The notes under the pieces are model-generated. The model did no database searches and had not been told where the DNA came from. It worked only from the letters and a program-made list of their open reading frames with translations. Made by a program: the position numbers and the translations under genes. Positions 20,861-32,510 of a DNA stretch of 37,599 nucleotides are shown here, one piece after another. The DNA is from Thoreauomyces humboldtii (taxonomy: Eukaryota; Chytridiomycota; Chytridiomycetes; Spizellomycetales; Powellomycetaceae), in the NCBI GenBank assembly GCA_027596035.1, contig JADGJA010000143.1:1-37599 (forward strand), in the 5' to 3' direction. Position 1 is the stretch's first letter, and every line of letters starts with the position of its first letter.

Positions 20861-23771
20861 ATGGCGGTCGGATACTGCTTGCGCAGAGCGCAGCTGTCAC
20901 GGTCTCCTTCGGCGGGTGTCAGGTAAATATACAATGTCCGAAATGTGTGCTCCATCGTCCCCCGCCGCCGCTGAACAAAATTGTCCTCCTATCGGCAAGG
21001 TTGCTTCTATGGACGGTTTCCGACGTGATTTTGACTGGAGCTCTGCTCCTTGGAGCCGTAGCTGCCCCTGTGCTGATAGGTATGCGCATGCTTGCTCCCG
21101 AGTGTCAAATCGTACTAGACCGAGTGTCAAATGTTGAACACCATCCGCAGGTCGATCTGCTATGGCCGGCACAGAGCACTATATGCTGTTATCGGTGCTG
21201 ATGGTGTTCGGATCATTGTTCGCGTTCGCTAGCACGGTCACCCGAGCCGTCTGCGTCTGGAGGGAACATCTCACTGAGACCAGGCGCATCATGCTGCCGA
21301 TAGACTCCCAGTGTCGAACGCCTCAGTGAGTGCTAGCGAAGCTATCGCTCAGACAATGCTCTCGCCGAGGTTTTTGTTAAAATCGGCGCCGGATAGCTCT
21401 GTCCACGTTTATCAGCCAACGCACACCCCCGGGAACCTCTTGCTTCAGAAGGTATCGTGAGCCCGCATAATCATGGCTGAAAGTCCAGTTGAATCCTGAT
21501 GATGGTTTCTTGCGGCAGCCCGTCGTTGGCGATCGGTCGCAGGCAACACTCGCTGGATTGGCCGGAGCACGTCAAACGATCACATCGCCTCTCCCGAGCA
21601 CCGGTCCCATACATGTCAATGCAGGTGGCGCCCACCCGACCGAAATCATCGCTTTTCGCAAAGACAGCGGATTCGAAGAATCTGGCATGCTCGGGCGCCG
21701 CGGTCCTAAAGCGCGGAGCGAGTGGTCGGACGAGTGCATCATCGATGTATGTGAAGACGGTTACGTCTGGCCCTTGACACGTACCGGTTCGTGCGCAGCA
21801 AGCGAGTCCGATTCCGGCTCTTTAAGGCTCGAAGGCCTTGCGAATGACAGTTGCGCACGCGTCATGGAGGAAGCTCAGGAGCAGGCCAAGCCCCACGAGA
21901 TCTATGAGAGCCAGTCGTTGATCTGCGGCGCAACCGATGTTGCGATGAGTCTGAAGCACGATCTGCCTGCAGCAATTGCGTTGGAAGCATCGAGAAAGAG
22001 AGCATTGAAACCAACTCGTCAATGCTACTCAGCTTCCGCTCTGTTGGCTCTCCGCCCCTATGCAGCTGACATGAGCAAAAGGTTCACTCTTCCGTCCGAG
22101 ATGTTTCCGCGTGGGCGTGCCGTCGCCACTTCAAAGCCTAAATCAATTGAAATACCCGTAGTCCGTGCGCCCGACGGCTGCCCACTTCGCATCTTGTCTG
22201 CTTCCCAGAGCAAAAGTTCAACTACCTCCATTCCCCTGCGCAAGTGGCTCGACGTGCCCAGTACCGATGCTACCGTCGCCGCAGATCAGTTTAGCATCAT
22301 GACTTGGAACGCGTTAGCGCCCATGTATTGCACCAAGGAAAAATTCCCTCATGTCGATGCTTGCGATCGGGACTGGAACAACAGGAAGCAGAAGGTTTTA
22401 GATGAAGTAGTGTACTACGCCAGCGATGTCGTCTGCCTTCAGGTACGACTAGCGATTATCAGGGAAGGAGTCGCGGACGTCGTCTCATCTTATGGTATGT
22501 CTTAGGAACTCACATTGGAAGACTTCGAGGGCTTTTTCGCTCCCTTCTTGCATGCCCGTGGATACGCCGGAGTATTTCGCGCCAAGGTTCGCGTTCCGCT
22601 ACACACGGCTGAATCTTCGGCGACGGAGAACTCGGACATTCCTAGTCTGGCCGATGGGTGCGCTCTGTTTTACAACACGACTGCATTCACCCTCGTGTCC
22701 GTCGATACGTTCTCGTACCCGGACCTCGCCTCTCGTATGCTACCGGCCACCCGGGATGTGACTCTCGACGTGCTGCGGTTCCCCAACACGGGCATCCACG
22801 TTCTGCTCGAGTCCAGGAGAAGCGAAGGCAGGCGTGTGAGGATCGTCACGACGCATCTGCATTGGAATCCCGCGGACGAGAGGGCGAAGGTGCTGCAGGC
22901 GGCCATCCTCATGTCCTACCTCGCTAGCGGGGTCAATGGGACTTCATCGGCAGCTGGGAGTAGGAAGCGACAGAGAGGAAGCCGCATGGCAGAAGAAGAC
23001 GGCATTGCTGACGAGCATGTTCCCGTGGTTCTGGCGGGTGACCTCAACTCACTCCCCGGAGATCGCGTCATGCGGTTTTTGGAATCGGGAAGCGTGGACC
23101 TATCGACGTCGCTCGCGGATGAAAGCACATGGGACTGGTCATCCAGGTCTTATGGGCCCCTTTCTTCCGCGACCACGTCGTCCCAGTCGACGACACCAGG
23201 AATTGCCATGGCTTCTGGGATCCTGACGTCTACCCGACGTCTGACCTCCGCGTACGCCTCTGCCACCCTTCCGTATACGAATCGCACGGAGAACTTTTCT
23301 GGCGTCATCGATCATGTCCTTTACGATGCCAAAGGACTCTCCGTGCGAGGAGTTTTGGGACCCGTGGCTGGCAACTGGCTGGCGGGACTGCGGTCTCTGC
23401 CGTCAGCTAGCGTCCCAAGCGATCACCTTCCCCTCGGGGTCAAGCTGGTTTGGAGAGACGGGAAGGGGAAGGCTGGTGCGGGGAAAGTGAGTGGGGATGG
23501 CGCGAGTGGTGTGCGGGGCGTGCGGGAAGCGAAAGATCGGCGTGGACAGGGTACCAGGCTTGGTGGCGGTGATGGGGAGAGCGGCGGGGTTTGGCGTGGT
23601 GGAAGGGGAGCGGAGAATGCCAGAGCCAAGCAACAGAAAACGGGAGCGGGTGGCGGTCAGGGGACGACCACAGGAACTTCCAGTCGGGCTCGCGGTGGAG
23701 ATAAGAAGTTGGGAAGGAGGCAATCCGCACGAAGCGGCACCACTCCTGTGGTCGCTGTTTGCCAGACGTAG
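20861..23771 (+). CDS. CCR4/Angel-type exo-endo-phosphatase nuclease with predicted N-terminal membrane anchor
   Basis: A probable RNA 3'-exonuclease of the EEP superfamily (CCR4, Ngl, Angel, nocturnin). I infer six exons: 20861-20922, 21000-21079, 21151-21325, 21397-21451, 21519-22442 and 22506-23771 (853 residues). The catalytic domain is clear: MTWNALAPMY (Asn388), DVVCLQ spliced to the Mg-binding Glu433, TTHLHWNP, LAGDLNS (Asp611, Asn613), GVIDHVLY and SDHLPL (Asp737, His738). A low-complexity tail of about 100 Gly/Arg/Lys-rich residues follows. The first three exons encode two hydrophobic segments (about 22-48 and 58-80). They join the nuclease through a phase-compatible 71-nt intron (21326-21396, GTGAGT to TAG). 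The alternative is a separate 106-residue membrane protein ending at 21329 and a nuclease starting at 21356 (761 residues), leaving only 26 bases between them, which is implausibly tight. The nuclease is firm; the fusion is inferred. Confidence 0.8.
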
Positions 23772-23899
23772 TTTTTTGGGAGTCGGGGATTGATGCAATC
23801 TGAGGCGTGGTGGCGCAGTCACACCTTCAATTGCAAAGCCTTTGTCCCCTCGTCCTGCTGAAAGACAGCTTGCTTCTTCCAACTCAAAGAACAGGAATC

Positions 23900-24028
23900 A
23901 TGTATCGGCTTCGCTTCTTCGATGCTGCCGATCATCACACGGAGGCTCTCTGCGGTCGGGGCAGTGTCTCGTTGGCTTCAGCACACTACGCGCCAGCTCT
24001 CTCAACCATCCGACCGTCCGTCTCCTAG
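23900..24028 (+). other. Upstream ORF overlapping the PPR start
   Basis: The ATG at 23900 opens a 42-codon frame that ends at TAG 24026-24028, past the main start at 23922 and in another frame. If it lies in the transcript, ribosomes starting there would bypass the PPR start, so it could dampen translation. Its peptide resembles nothing known to me. Confidence 0.4.
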
Positions 24029-26219
24029 GTCAAGCTTCCCGGAGCATAGCGCAGCTTCCAAGCCAAAACCAGACATTAGGTTTCCTAGCATCAATGAGCG
24101 AGCGAGCGACATTGGCTTGAGGCTGGAGCAATTGGAAGTTTCTGCCGTCAGATCGCTCATAACCTCCCTCCACCCAGCTTTCAACCATATTGGAGGTTGG
24201 GCTGGCATTCGCAAGGAAATCTTCAAAGAAGGCTCAGCAGCGGTCAACCTTCTTGTCATGCTCCTTGAAGCCTCGAGAAAGCGTAAGGACACCACGCTCG
24301 CCTTGAGCGTCTATGATCGGCTCACAGGTCTCCCCGCCGTGTCGCCCGACGCGCTGGATCGAGCGCGAACCATCATGACGGTCCTGTTTCTTGAAGTTGG
24401 GCGCACGCTGGAAGGACAGAACCTCTTGGATGCCGTGGAAAACGACGATAAAGCGTTCCATGTCCACGCCTGCGTCATGGACGAACTGATGCGACGAAAT
24501 CAGGTTGCTGCCGCGGCAACCGTGATGCCCGGGTACCTTCGCGTCCTCGACCGGATGCCCGTCTCTCGATCGAGGAAACGGGCAGGTTACAAGCGTGCTT
24601 TGAGCGTGTTTGCTGCCAAAGGCGACCTGGCAGGCGTGACAGGGGCCGTTCGGTCGATCGCAGAACACGGCCGGTTAGATCCCAAGGCGGTGGCGAGCGT
24701 GGTGTCTACCCTGGTTTCACGAGCCCGAACACCGCAAAGCGCTGTTACGTTGGCTGTGGTTCTAGAGGATATCGCCGCTCGGGGCTGGTTGCGTGGTGTA
24801 CCGGTCTCCAACGTCGTAATGGGATTCATGGCTCGCCACGGTTTGGCTCACAAAGCGGAGGCAATCCTCAACATGCTGCTTGACATGGGTCTCAGGCCGG
24901 ACGTCCATAGCTTCACATGTCTTGTCTCTGCTTACGCTAACGCGGGGGACCATAAAGCTGCTCAGGCCCGTTTCGATATGATGAAAGATCACGGACTGAA
25001 GCCCGATTCGGCGGCGTACACGGCTCTGATGCAGAGCCATCGAAGAGGTGGAGACCTGAAGGGCGTACGAACATGCTTCGACAACATGATTGCCGCGGGT
25101 GTACCACCCGATGTGTTCACTTTCACGATCATGATGGAAGTTTCCGTGGAAGAGTCGATGACTACGAAAAAGCAGGACGCTGCAGCGGCCTGCGATGCTC
25201 TGTGGACCGACATGGATCGTCGAAGTGTGTATCCCAACGTTCGCACATGGACTGCCCTCATTCGATCCGACCCGACTCGCGCGGTCGATCGATTCGAACA
25301 GATGCAGCAAGCGAGGGTGACGCCCGATGCACACTGCTTTGCGGCGGTTATGAACGCGTGCGTGTCTATAGGCGATCAGGGTGCTGCAGAGAGGCTTTAC
25401 GCACGGATGACGGCACAACGGATCAAGCCTACCACCGTCGTGTTCAATGTCCTTCTGAAGGCAGCCTTGATTGACGGGAACGCGGACGCTTCCATCCGGC
25501 TATACGTTGAGATGCGTCGCGCGGGGATCAAAGGCGACGACAGCACCCTCTTTCTTCTTGTCGATTGCGTGGGAAAACACGCAGAGGGGATGGACTTCGC
25601 CGAAAAGACTTTTCGAGAAGCGACGATTACATCGTCACAACGGGGCTCACCGCCGCCTACGCAGGATGTCCATCACGCTCTCATGAACGGGTACGCTCGC
25701 CGCGGTCACGTCGAAGCATGTCTCGCGACGCGCGACGCCCTCCTCCGTAGCGGCCACTCCGACGACCGCGTGACCCGCAACATAGTTCTTCACGCTCACG
25801 CTCGTGCCGGAGACTGGACTTGCGTCAAGGGTCTTTGGACCGAAATGATCGAGACGGGTCAAGCGGGTCAGGACACGGTGGCACACGTCCTCGACTCTGC
25901 GGGGCGGAACGGGACAGGCTTGGACGTTCGCGAGGTGGCGAGAAGGTGCAAGGAACTGGGGTGGGAGATGGAAGAAAACGCTTGCAATTCGTACATTGAG
26001 GCTCTCTGTCGCGTCGGAGACTGCGAGGCTGCAATCGAGGTCTTATTCGACATGTTGGGAAGAGGTGTAGAGCCGACGGAAAAGACCTTTTGGACGATTG
26101 TGACTCCCCTCATGAAGCGAAAAATGCGCAAGGATGTCGAGAGGGTTATCGGGTTCCTGCAACGGCACTATCCCGAATGCGTTCCCATCAAATGGGCAGA
26201 CAAGGCCTCTTCACTCTAA
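23922..26219 (+). CDS. Mitochondrial pentatricopeptide repeat (PPR) protein
   Basis: An intronless 765-residue protein. The first 45 residues are rich in Arg and Ser with almost no acidic residues (MLPIITRRLSAVGAVSRW), a typical mitochondrial presequence. Tandem PPR motifs of about 35 residues follow, clearest in the middle: MLLDMGLRPDVHSFTCLVSA, MMKDHGLKPDSAAYTALMQS, NMIAAGVPPDVFTFTIMMEV, then RMTAQRIKPTTVVFNVLLKA and DMLGRGVEPTEKTFWTIVTP. PPR proteins bind organellar RNA one base per repeat and act in processing, stability or translation. Which transcript this one serves cannot be told. An overlapping out-of-frame ATG lies 22 bases upstream. No SMR, DYW or other C-terminal domain is visible. 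The lack of introns contrasts with most neighbours. The gene converges on the helicase gene. Confidence 0.92.
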   Translation: MLPIITRRLSAVGAVSRWLQHTTRQLSQPSDRPSPRSSFPEHSAASKPKPDIRFPSINERASDIGLRLEQLEVSAVRSLITSLHPAFNHIGGWAGIRKEIFKEGSAAVNLLVMLLEASRKRKDTTLALSVYDRLTGLPAVSPDALDRARTIMTVLFLEVGRTLEGQNLLDAVENDDKAFHVHACVMDELMRRNQVAAAATVMPGYLRVLDRMPVSRSRKRAGYKRALSVFAAKGDLAGVTGAVRSIAEHGRLDPKAVASVVSTLVSRARTPQSAVTLAVVLEDIAARGWLRGVPVSNVVMGFMARHGLAHKAEAILNMLLDMGLRPDVHSFTCLVSAYANAGDHKAAQARFDMMKDHGLKPDSAAYTALMQSHRRGGDLKGVRTCFDNMIAAGVPPDVFTFTIMMEVSVEESMTTKKQDAAAACDALWTDMDRRSVYPNVRTWTALIRSDPTRAVDRFEQMQQARVTPDAHCFAAVMNACVSIGDQGAAERLYARMTAQRIKPTTVVFNVLLKAALIDGNADASIRLYVEMRRAGIKGDDSTLFLLVDCVGKHAEGMDFAEKTFREATITSSQRGSPPPTQDVHHALMNGYARRGHVEACLATRDALLRSGHSDDRVTRNIVLHAHARAGDWTCVKGLWTEMIETGQAGQDTVAHVLDSAGRNGTGLDVREVARRCKELGWEMEENACNSYIEALCRVGDCEAAIEVLFDMLGRGVEPTEKTFWTIVTPLMKRKMRKDVERVIGFLQRHYPECVPIKWADKASSL

Positions 26220-26623
26220 ACCCAAGAAGGGAAGCGGCCTGGACCTGAAACTAAAGGGATTCTAGACCCTCTGCATCGGCTGGGGACGGTTCACCAATCT
26301 CTTCCGAAGAGGAGAAAGGAAAGTCGCATAACCTAGATTAATCTTAGATACCCGCAAGCAAGGCCGTTGAGAAATATGAAGGGCAGGATACATAGCGGCC
26401 ATGAATCACGAGTTAATGATTCTCGATCGTCGAACTTCATATATGATAGTTCGACGAGAGTTCTACCGAGCGTTGCCCCCGGTTGTTACGCGCGGTCAAA
26501 TGTAATAAGAGCGGCCTACTAGTGAATTTGGCATATCCCTACGCCGTTGTATGAGCAATCATAAAGAATTAGAACACGATCGCGCAGAAGCAGCCTCCCC
26601 TCTTCCCCTCCGAAAAATTAAGC
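26220..26623. other. Intergenic region between convergent PPR and helicase genes
   Basis: These 404 bases hold the 3' ends of two convergent genes. The stretch 26330-26460 is AT-richer than its surroundings and contains the long palindrome listed separately. No gene or RNA is seen. Confidence 0.5.
26428..26456. repeat. Near-perfect 29-bp palindrome
   Basis: The arm CGTCGAACTTCATA pairs with TATGA, a bulged T, and AGTTCGACG, so 14 bases pair on each side with one unpaired base and no real loop. It lies between the 3' ends of convergent genes. It may act as a bidirectional 3'-end structure or be a protein site; both are guesses. Confidence 0.65.
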
Positions 26624-28635
26624 TTAATCGCGGAACGACGATCGACGGGGTGCGCCGGACCGATCGGATCCATAGTTTCCACCACTCCTCGATGGCCCAC
26701 CTCCTCGGTCCTCGTACGACGACCTGGAAGACCCGCCACCGCCGTAGGACGATCCTCGCGGCGTTATTCCCCTCACGTTCTTCAAGCCGAGGTTGTTGAT
26801 CATGCGGTCGGAGAGGGTCGGTGGGGTCTCAAGACCGAGGAAACCGGTCGCATACTCATTGGCGCCTTTAACGAGCGTATCGCGGCCGACACCGACGGAT
26901 CGGGCCGCTTGCTTGTCTGATTGGTTTCCGAAGGAATATGTAAGCGAAATTCGGGAGACGTAGACACAGGATGCAAAAGCAACTCACGGAAACCAAGGTA
27001 AGCAGCATAACACTCCACGGCCATGTCCTTCGGGGCGTGCTTCCTGGCTTGCTCCAGGAGCTCCTTCGTCTTGTCATCCTTGAGGACGTCCGAGTCGGGA
27101 CCGTACCTCAGATCCCTCTTGATGGGGATCTCGGTCAACAGGTCCACGAAGCCCTGTTCGTAAGGGCTGAGCATGATGATTCCCTCTCCCTCTTTGTTGG
27201 CACGTCCCGTCCGACCGACACGATGGATGTACTGTTCTCGGGTGGTGGGCATGCCCACCTGGATGACCAGAGTCACGCCGGGGTAATCGACACCTCTGGC
27301 CGACACGTCCGAGGTGAAGAGGATGCCGTTCTCCGCCCGCCTGAACCGACCAGCCACCCTGCTCCGTTGGACCTGCGTAAGCTTGGAGTGAATCTCGAGG
27401 ACGTCCATGCCGGGCAGGTCGTTGAAGACGCCGGCGAGGTACGCAACGACCTTTGTAGTGGCGAAAAACACGATGATCTTAGCCTCAGGCACGGCCTCAC
27501 GGTGGGTCTTGATAATCTCGTGAAGCATGACGAGCTGCTGAGAGAACGGAATCACGGCGTAGGTCTGTTTGACCTTCATGTGAGTTGGAGTTTCGTTGGT
27601 AGGGACCGTGTCGACGTAATCGTAGCCGGACTGAAGAGTCCGACGTGCGATGTTCTGGATGTCCTTGGAGAGGGTGGCCGAGAACATGAATGTTTGACGT
27701 TGTTCGGGAAGTTTGCGAACGATCGACTCGATGGCGTCTCGGAAACCCATTTCGAGGAGCTGGTCCGCTTCGTCAAAGATAAGCTATAAGTGGCAAGAAA
27801 GAGAGCGGTAAGTTGACTTTCTTGCAACGAAACCGGGAGCCGATCGCCCAGCATTGCAATGTCCTTGTTCATGAGTACTCACAGTCTGGAGACCACGCAT
27901 CTTTGTCCTGAAATTGGCCTCGTTCTCAAGCATGTCCAAGAGTCGACCGGGCGTCGCCACCAGGATGTCGCACCGGTCCCGCACGATGTCCCTGACGCTC
28001 TTATTCCGTCCGGGTCCTCCGACGGCGGTCTGAACACGGTAACCGTGCGGTTTCGTTAGCCGCGCTGCCTCTGCAGCAATCTGAAGGGCAAGTTCACGAG
28101 TAGGAGAAAGGCAAAGGATGGTCGTCTGGTTGCGGTCGAATCGTTCGTCTCCGCGACGTGCAATGGCCGATTCGAGCGCCGCGATCATAAACGCAAGCGT
28201 CTTGCCGGTTCCGGTCTTTGCACGGACGAGAAGATCCTTTTCGGTTGGGAGGAGGGAGAGGACGGCTTTCTGTACGGACGACATTTCGACGTACTTGAAG
28301 TCGTGGCGGAGGGCGGTCTGAGTGTGTTCCGAGAGTGCAGCAATGGAGGCAAAGGTGCCTTCAGCAGCGGATTGGGTGACTGGTTTGGCGGACTCGGCGA
28401 TGTGTCCGCCGAACCCGTTCACAGCATCCACGATGTCATCCTCCTGAAGCTGAGCGCCGGCATTGTTGCGCGGGAAAACAGAGACGGAGAAAGATCGAGC
28501 CGAGACCTGAGCGGTGATGGGACGGGCGGTGAGGAGGCTTGCGATGGGACGAGCTGATGCACGTAGAGCGAAGGCGCGTCCGAGGAGAGACCGAGACAGG
28601 GCCGTTCGGGAGCTCAGGGCGATGAAGCGGGTCAT
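26624..28635 (-). CDS. Mitochondrial DEAD-box RNA helicase, MSS116-like
   Basis: An ATP-dependent RNA helicase of 613 residues, likely an RNA chaperone for mitochondrial intron splicing and translation. I infer three exons: 28635-27883, 27783-26988 and 26916-26624. The N-terminal 50 residues are Arg/Ser/Ala-rich (MTRFIALSSRTALSRSLLGR), as in a mitochondrial presequence. Motifs in order: a Q-like motif (MSSVQKAVL), I AKTGTGKT (139-146), Ia PTRELA, TPGR, II DEAD (255-258, restored by the first splice), III SAT, IV IIVFFAT, V TSDVSARGVDYPGV and VI HRVGRTGR. The third exon supplies the post-helicase region (VGVGRDTLVKGANEYATGF) and a Gly/Arg/Ser-rich basic tail, both as in Mss116 and Cyt-19. Without the second splice the protein would end in an unrelated frame. 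The opposite strand is open for 272 codons but is a shadow. Confidence 0.94.
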
Positions 28636-29052
28636 GGCTCAGGAGGTGGATAGGGAGCCGGAGGGGTGGCAACCGCAAAGCCCGTGATGATGATAGATTG
28701 CAGTACGCTGAGGCAAGAGGCGACAGAGGGTAAACGCTGTACGTACGTGACTATGCTACTAGGTATACGGTTCTGTGTTTCGAGCAAGAAGAAGTACAAG
28801 TGTGAGGAGCAAGTGTGAGAAAAGAGACGGATGATACGGTGTATGTGGAAAGTGTGTAGAAGAGGAGGAGGAAGAGACCGAGAGGAGAAAAAAGGAAGAA
28901 AGAAAAAGAAAAAGAAAACGCGACACGGAGAAAACGCAGGATTCGATTGCGCAGCACAGTCCGGTTGCCCTTGAACATGCTTCCGACAGCCTTCCCGTTG
29001 CGGGGACACGGTGGCCTGCGGCCTCTGCGGACCGGGAGGGGGTGGGCAAACG
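28636..29052. promoter_or_regulatory. Helicase upstream region with long polypurine/polypyrimidine tract
   Basis: These 417 bases separate the membrane-protein stop from the helicase start; both genes are on the minus strand. On the plus strand, 28858-28877 and 28880-28918 are pure purine, interrupted by one CC. On the helicase's coding strand this is a CT-rich tract about 220 to 280 bases before the ATG, as is common in fungal promoters. Open frames here are composition artefacts. Confidence 0.55.
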
Positions 29053-30355
29053 TCAACTCCCTTTCACTTCCGACGACAGCGCCACCTTGTGATGAACCGT
29101 TCCTTCCTCAAACTGTTTCGATGGCCTTTGCTCATTGTCCAAAAGCATCCTGATTCGTGTGATGTCGGTGAGGAGAAGGTACACCTTGAAAGGCTGAAGA
29201 AATCGTGGCATCATCCAGACTAACAGGAAGCCGAAATCGAGGTCCATATCCCCATTTTCCAAGGTCGACCCGAGAGCGTCCAGTACCTGTGGATTAGGGA
29301 CCGTTTAGTCGTCACTTCCTCCGCTGGGCCAATCGTGAAGCGTCACTCACATCGATACCAAGGAAGAGCAGCACTCGACTGAGATAGGCAAAGAAGAACG
29401 CCTTGTTTTCGCGAGAGAACCCATTCGAGGCGCCATAGACGATCGACAGAGCGTAAGCGCTCATGCTCAAGTCAAGAAAAAAACGGTATGCTATACGGAT
29501 TCGGGTCAATCGCTAGATGAGGCAAAATAACAACCTGGATGGACGAAGATGGCTAACCTGTGGTGGCCCAAACCATTTGAGAAATGTAAAGGTCCTGCTC
29601 GTAGTCTAGAGTCACAGAGAACAGAATTGCGCCTAGTGGAGAGAATCAGAAGCTTGCCGAAGTACCGGAAGGGCGTCAACCGAGCCACGTGGTGTGAGCT
29701 TACACACCGTAAAGCTGATTGCTTAGTTCCAGGCAAAGCTGAATGACAAACGGGGCGAATAAAGCCAACTGAACAGGTCTATGGTGTTGGCGAGCGCGTC
29801 AGTTACGGAATGACCAGAGACGAGCCGGCACCCCTCGAACGACGAAGCGCATCACCTTCCGAACGCCGTTCGGAGGGAATCCTTAATGCGCCAGTATTGG
29901 ATCATAGATATCGACAGGTGCCAGGTGACGATCGTGGCGACGCTGGTGTAAAAGTAAAGGGATGTTCCAGGCACATCGAAATACCATGGGATCGCTTCCG
30001 TATTGCCCAGGGCAACATTGATCCAGTTCAAAGTGCCCGCGACGACAGCGACAACGAAGAAGACCAGCGTTGGCTTAGATCGAATGGCTGCCACGCGATC
30101 GATGAATAGGACGAGAAGCATGGGGTGGATGATGGCTGCACAGACGCCAACCAAGCAAACATAGTTGGCCTCAAGGTTGAACACTTGCTGGTCCTGCGAT
30201 GCTTGGTATTGACTAGTGAGAGCATCGGTTATGTTTGCCACGACGTCCTGACATTCTTGGGGAATCAAAGTGTCGTTCATTTGAACTTGGGTGTGTAGCA
30301 AATCCTGTGTAAGTGCCGCAAGGAAAATGGGGAGGGTCGGAGTTTTTTGAGTCAT
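29053..30355 (-). CDS. Multi-pass membrane protein of unknown function
   Basis: I infer five exons: 30355-29856, 29778-29708, 29632-29558, 29490-29351 and 29286-29053 (339 residues). All phases fit. The splice at 29491 was chosen over a CTAG at 29513 because only it keeps the frame through a run of seven T. Hydrophobic segments lie at about 64-85 (ANYVCLVGVCAAIIHPMLLV), 95-117, 131-153 (SLYFYTSVATIVTWHLS), 168-190 (PVQLALFAPFVIQLCLEL), 222-240, 247-263 (AFFFAYLSRVLLFLGI) and 280-293. That gives six or seven membrane passes. The N-terminal region before the first is hydrophilic with one NIT glycosylation site. I recognise no family. Starts at 30400 or 30484 would lengthen the N-terminus in the same frame; 30355 was chosen for clean composition. 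The gene is head-to-head with ATP sulfurylase. Confidence 0.7.
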
Positions 30356-30641
30356 GACCTGCTGCGCCCTTGATTTGAGGATGAGACAGCCAGCCACCAT
30401 TCCACCGCGCGATGCACTGATGGGAACCCCCTGTGGTGCGCGAATGGCGACTCGATCGCGCCTTATTATTACAGTCCTGTACATCGCTCCCTGTCAAATC
30501 CCTTGCAGCTCTCGTGTCATAAAACACACCGTGCTGGCGCCCTCAGCAGCTTGTATCCTGTTTTGATAAACCTGAACCATAGAGGTGACCATTCGTCGCG
30601 CAAAAGCAACATAGAAGGCAGTTCAGAACAACTTCTTAACC

Positions 30642-32510
<1,869 letters not shown>

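Noticed and set aside
20578..21201. 207-codon frame as a single-exon gene
   Set aside because: It begins at a TTG and its first 140 codons look non-coding; only the end (from 21000) is a true exon of the spliced model.
24762..25418. 218-codon minus-strand open frame
   Set aside because: It is a shadow of the PPR repeats.
26971..27789. 272-codon plus-strand open frame
   Set aside because: It is exactly antisense to the conserved helicase core and shows no family pattern.
28636..29052. Several Ser/Phe-rich minus-strand frames
   Set aside because: They arise from translating the polypyrimidine tract and have no conserved content.
29513..29557. A 45-nt version of the third membrane-protein intron
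   Set aside because: It is too short and breaks the frame at the run of seven T; the acceptor at 29491 gives a 67-nt intron and keeps the frame.
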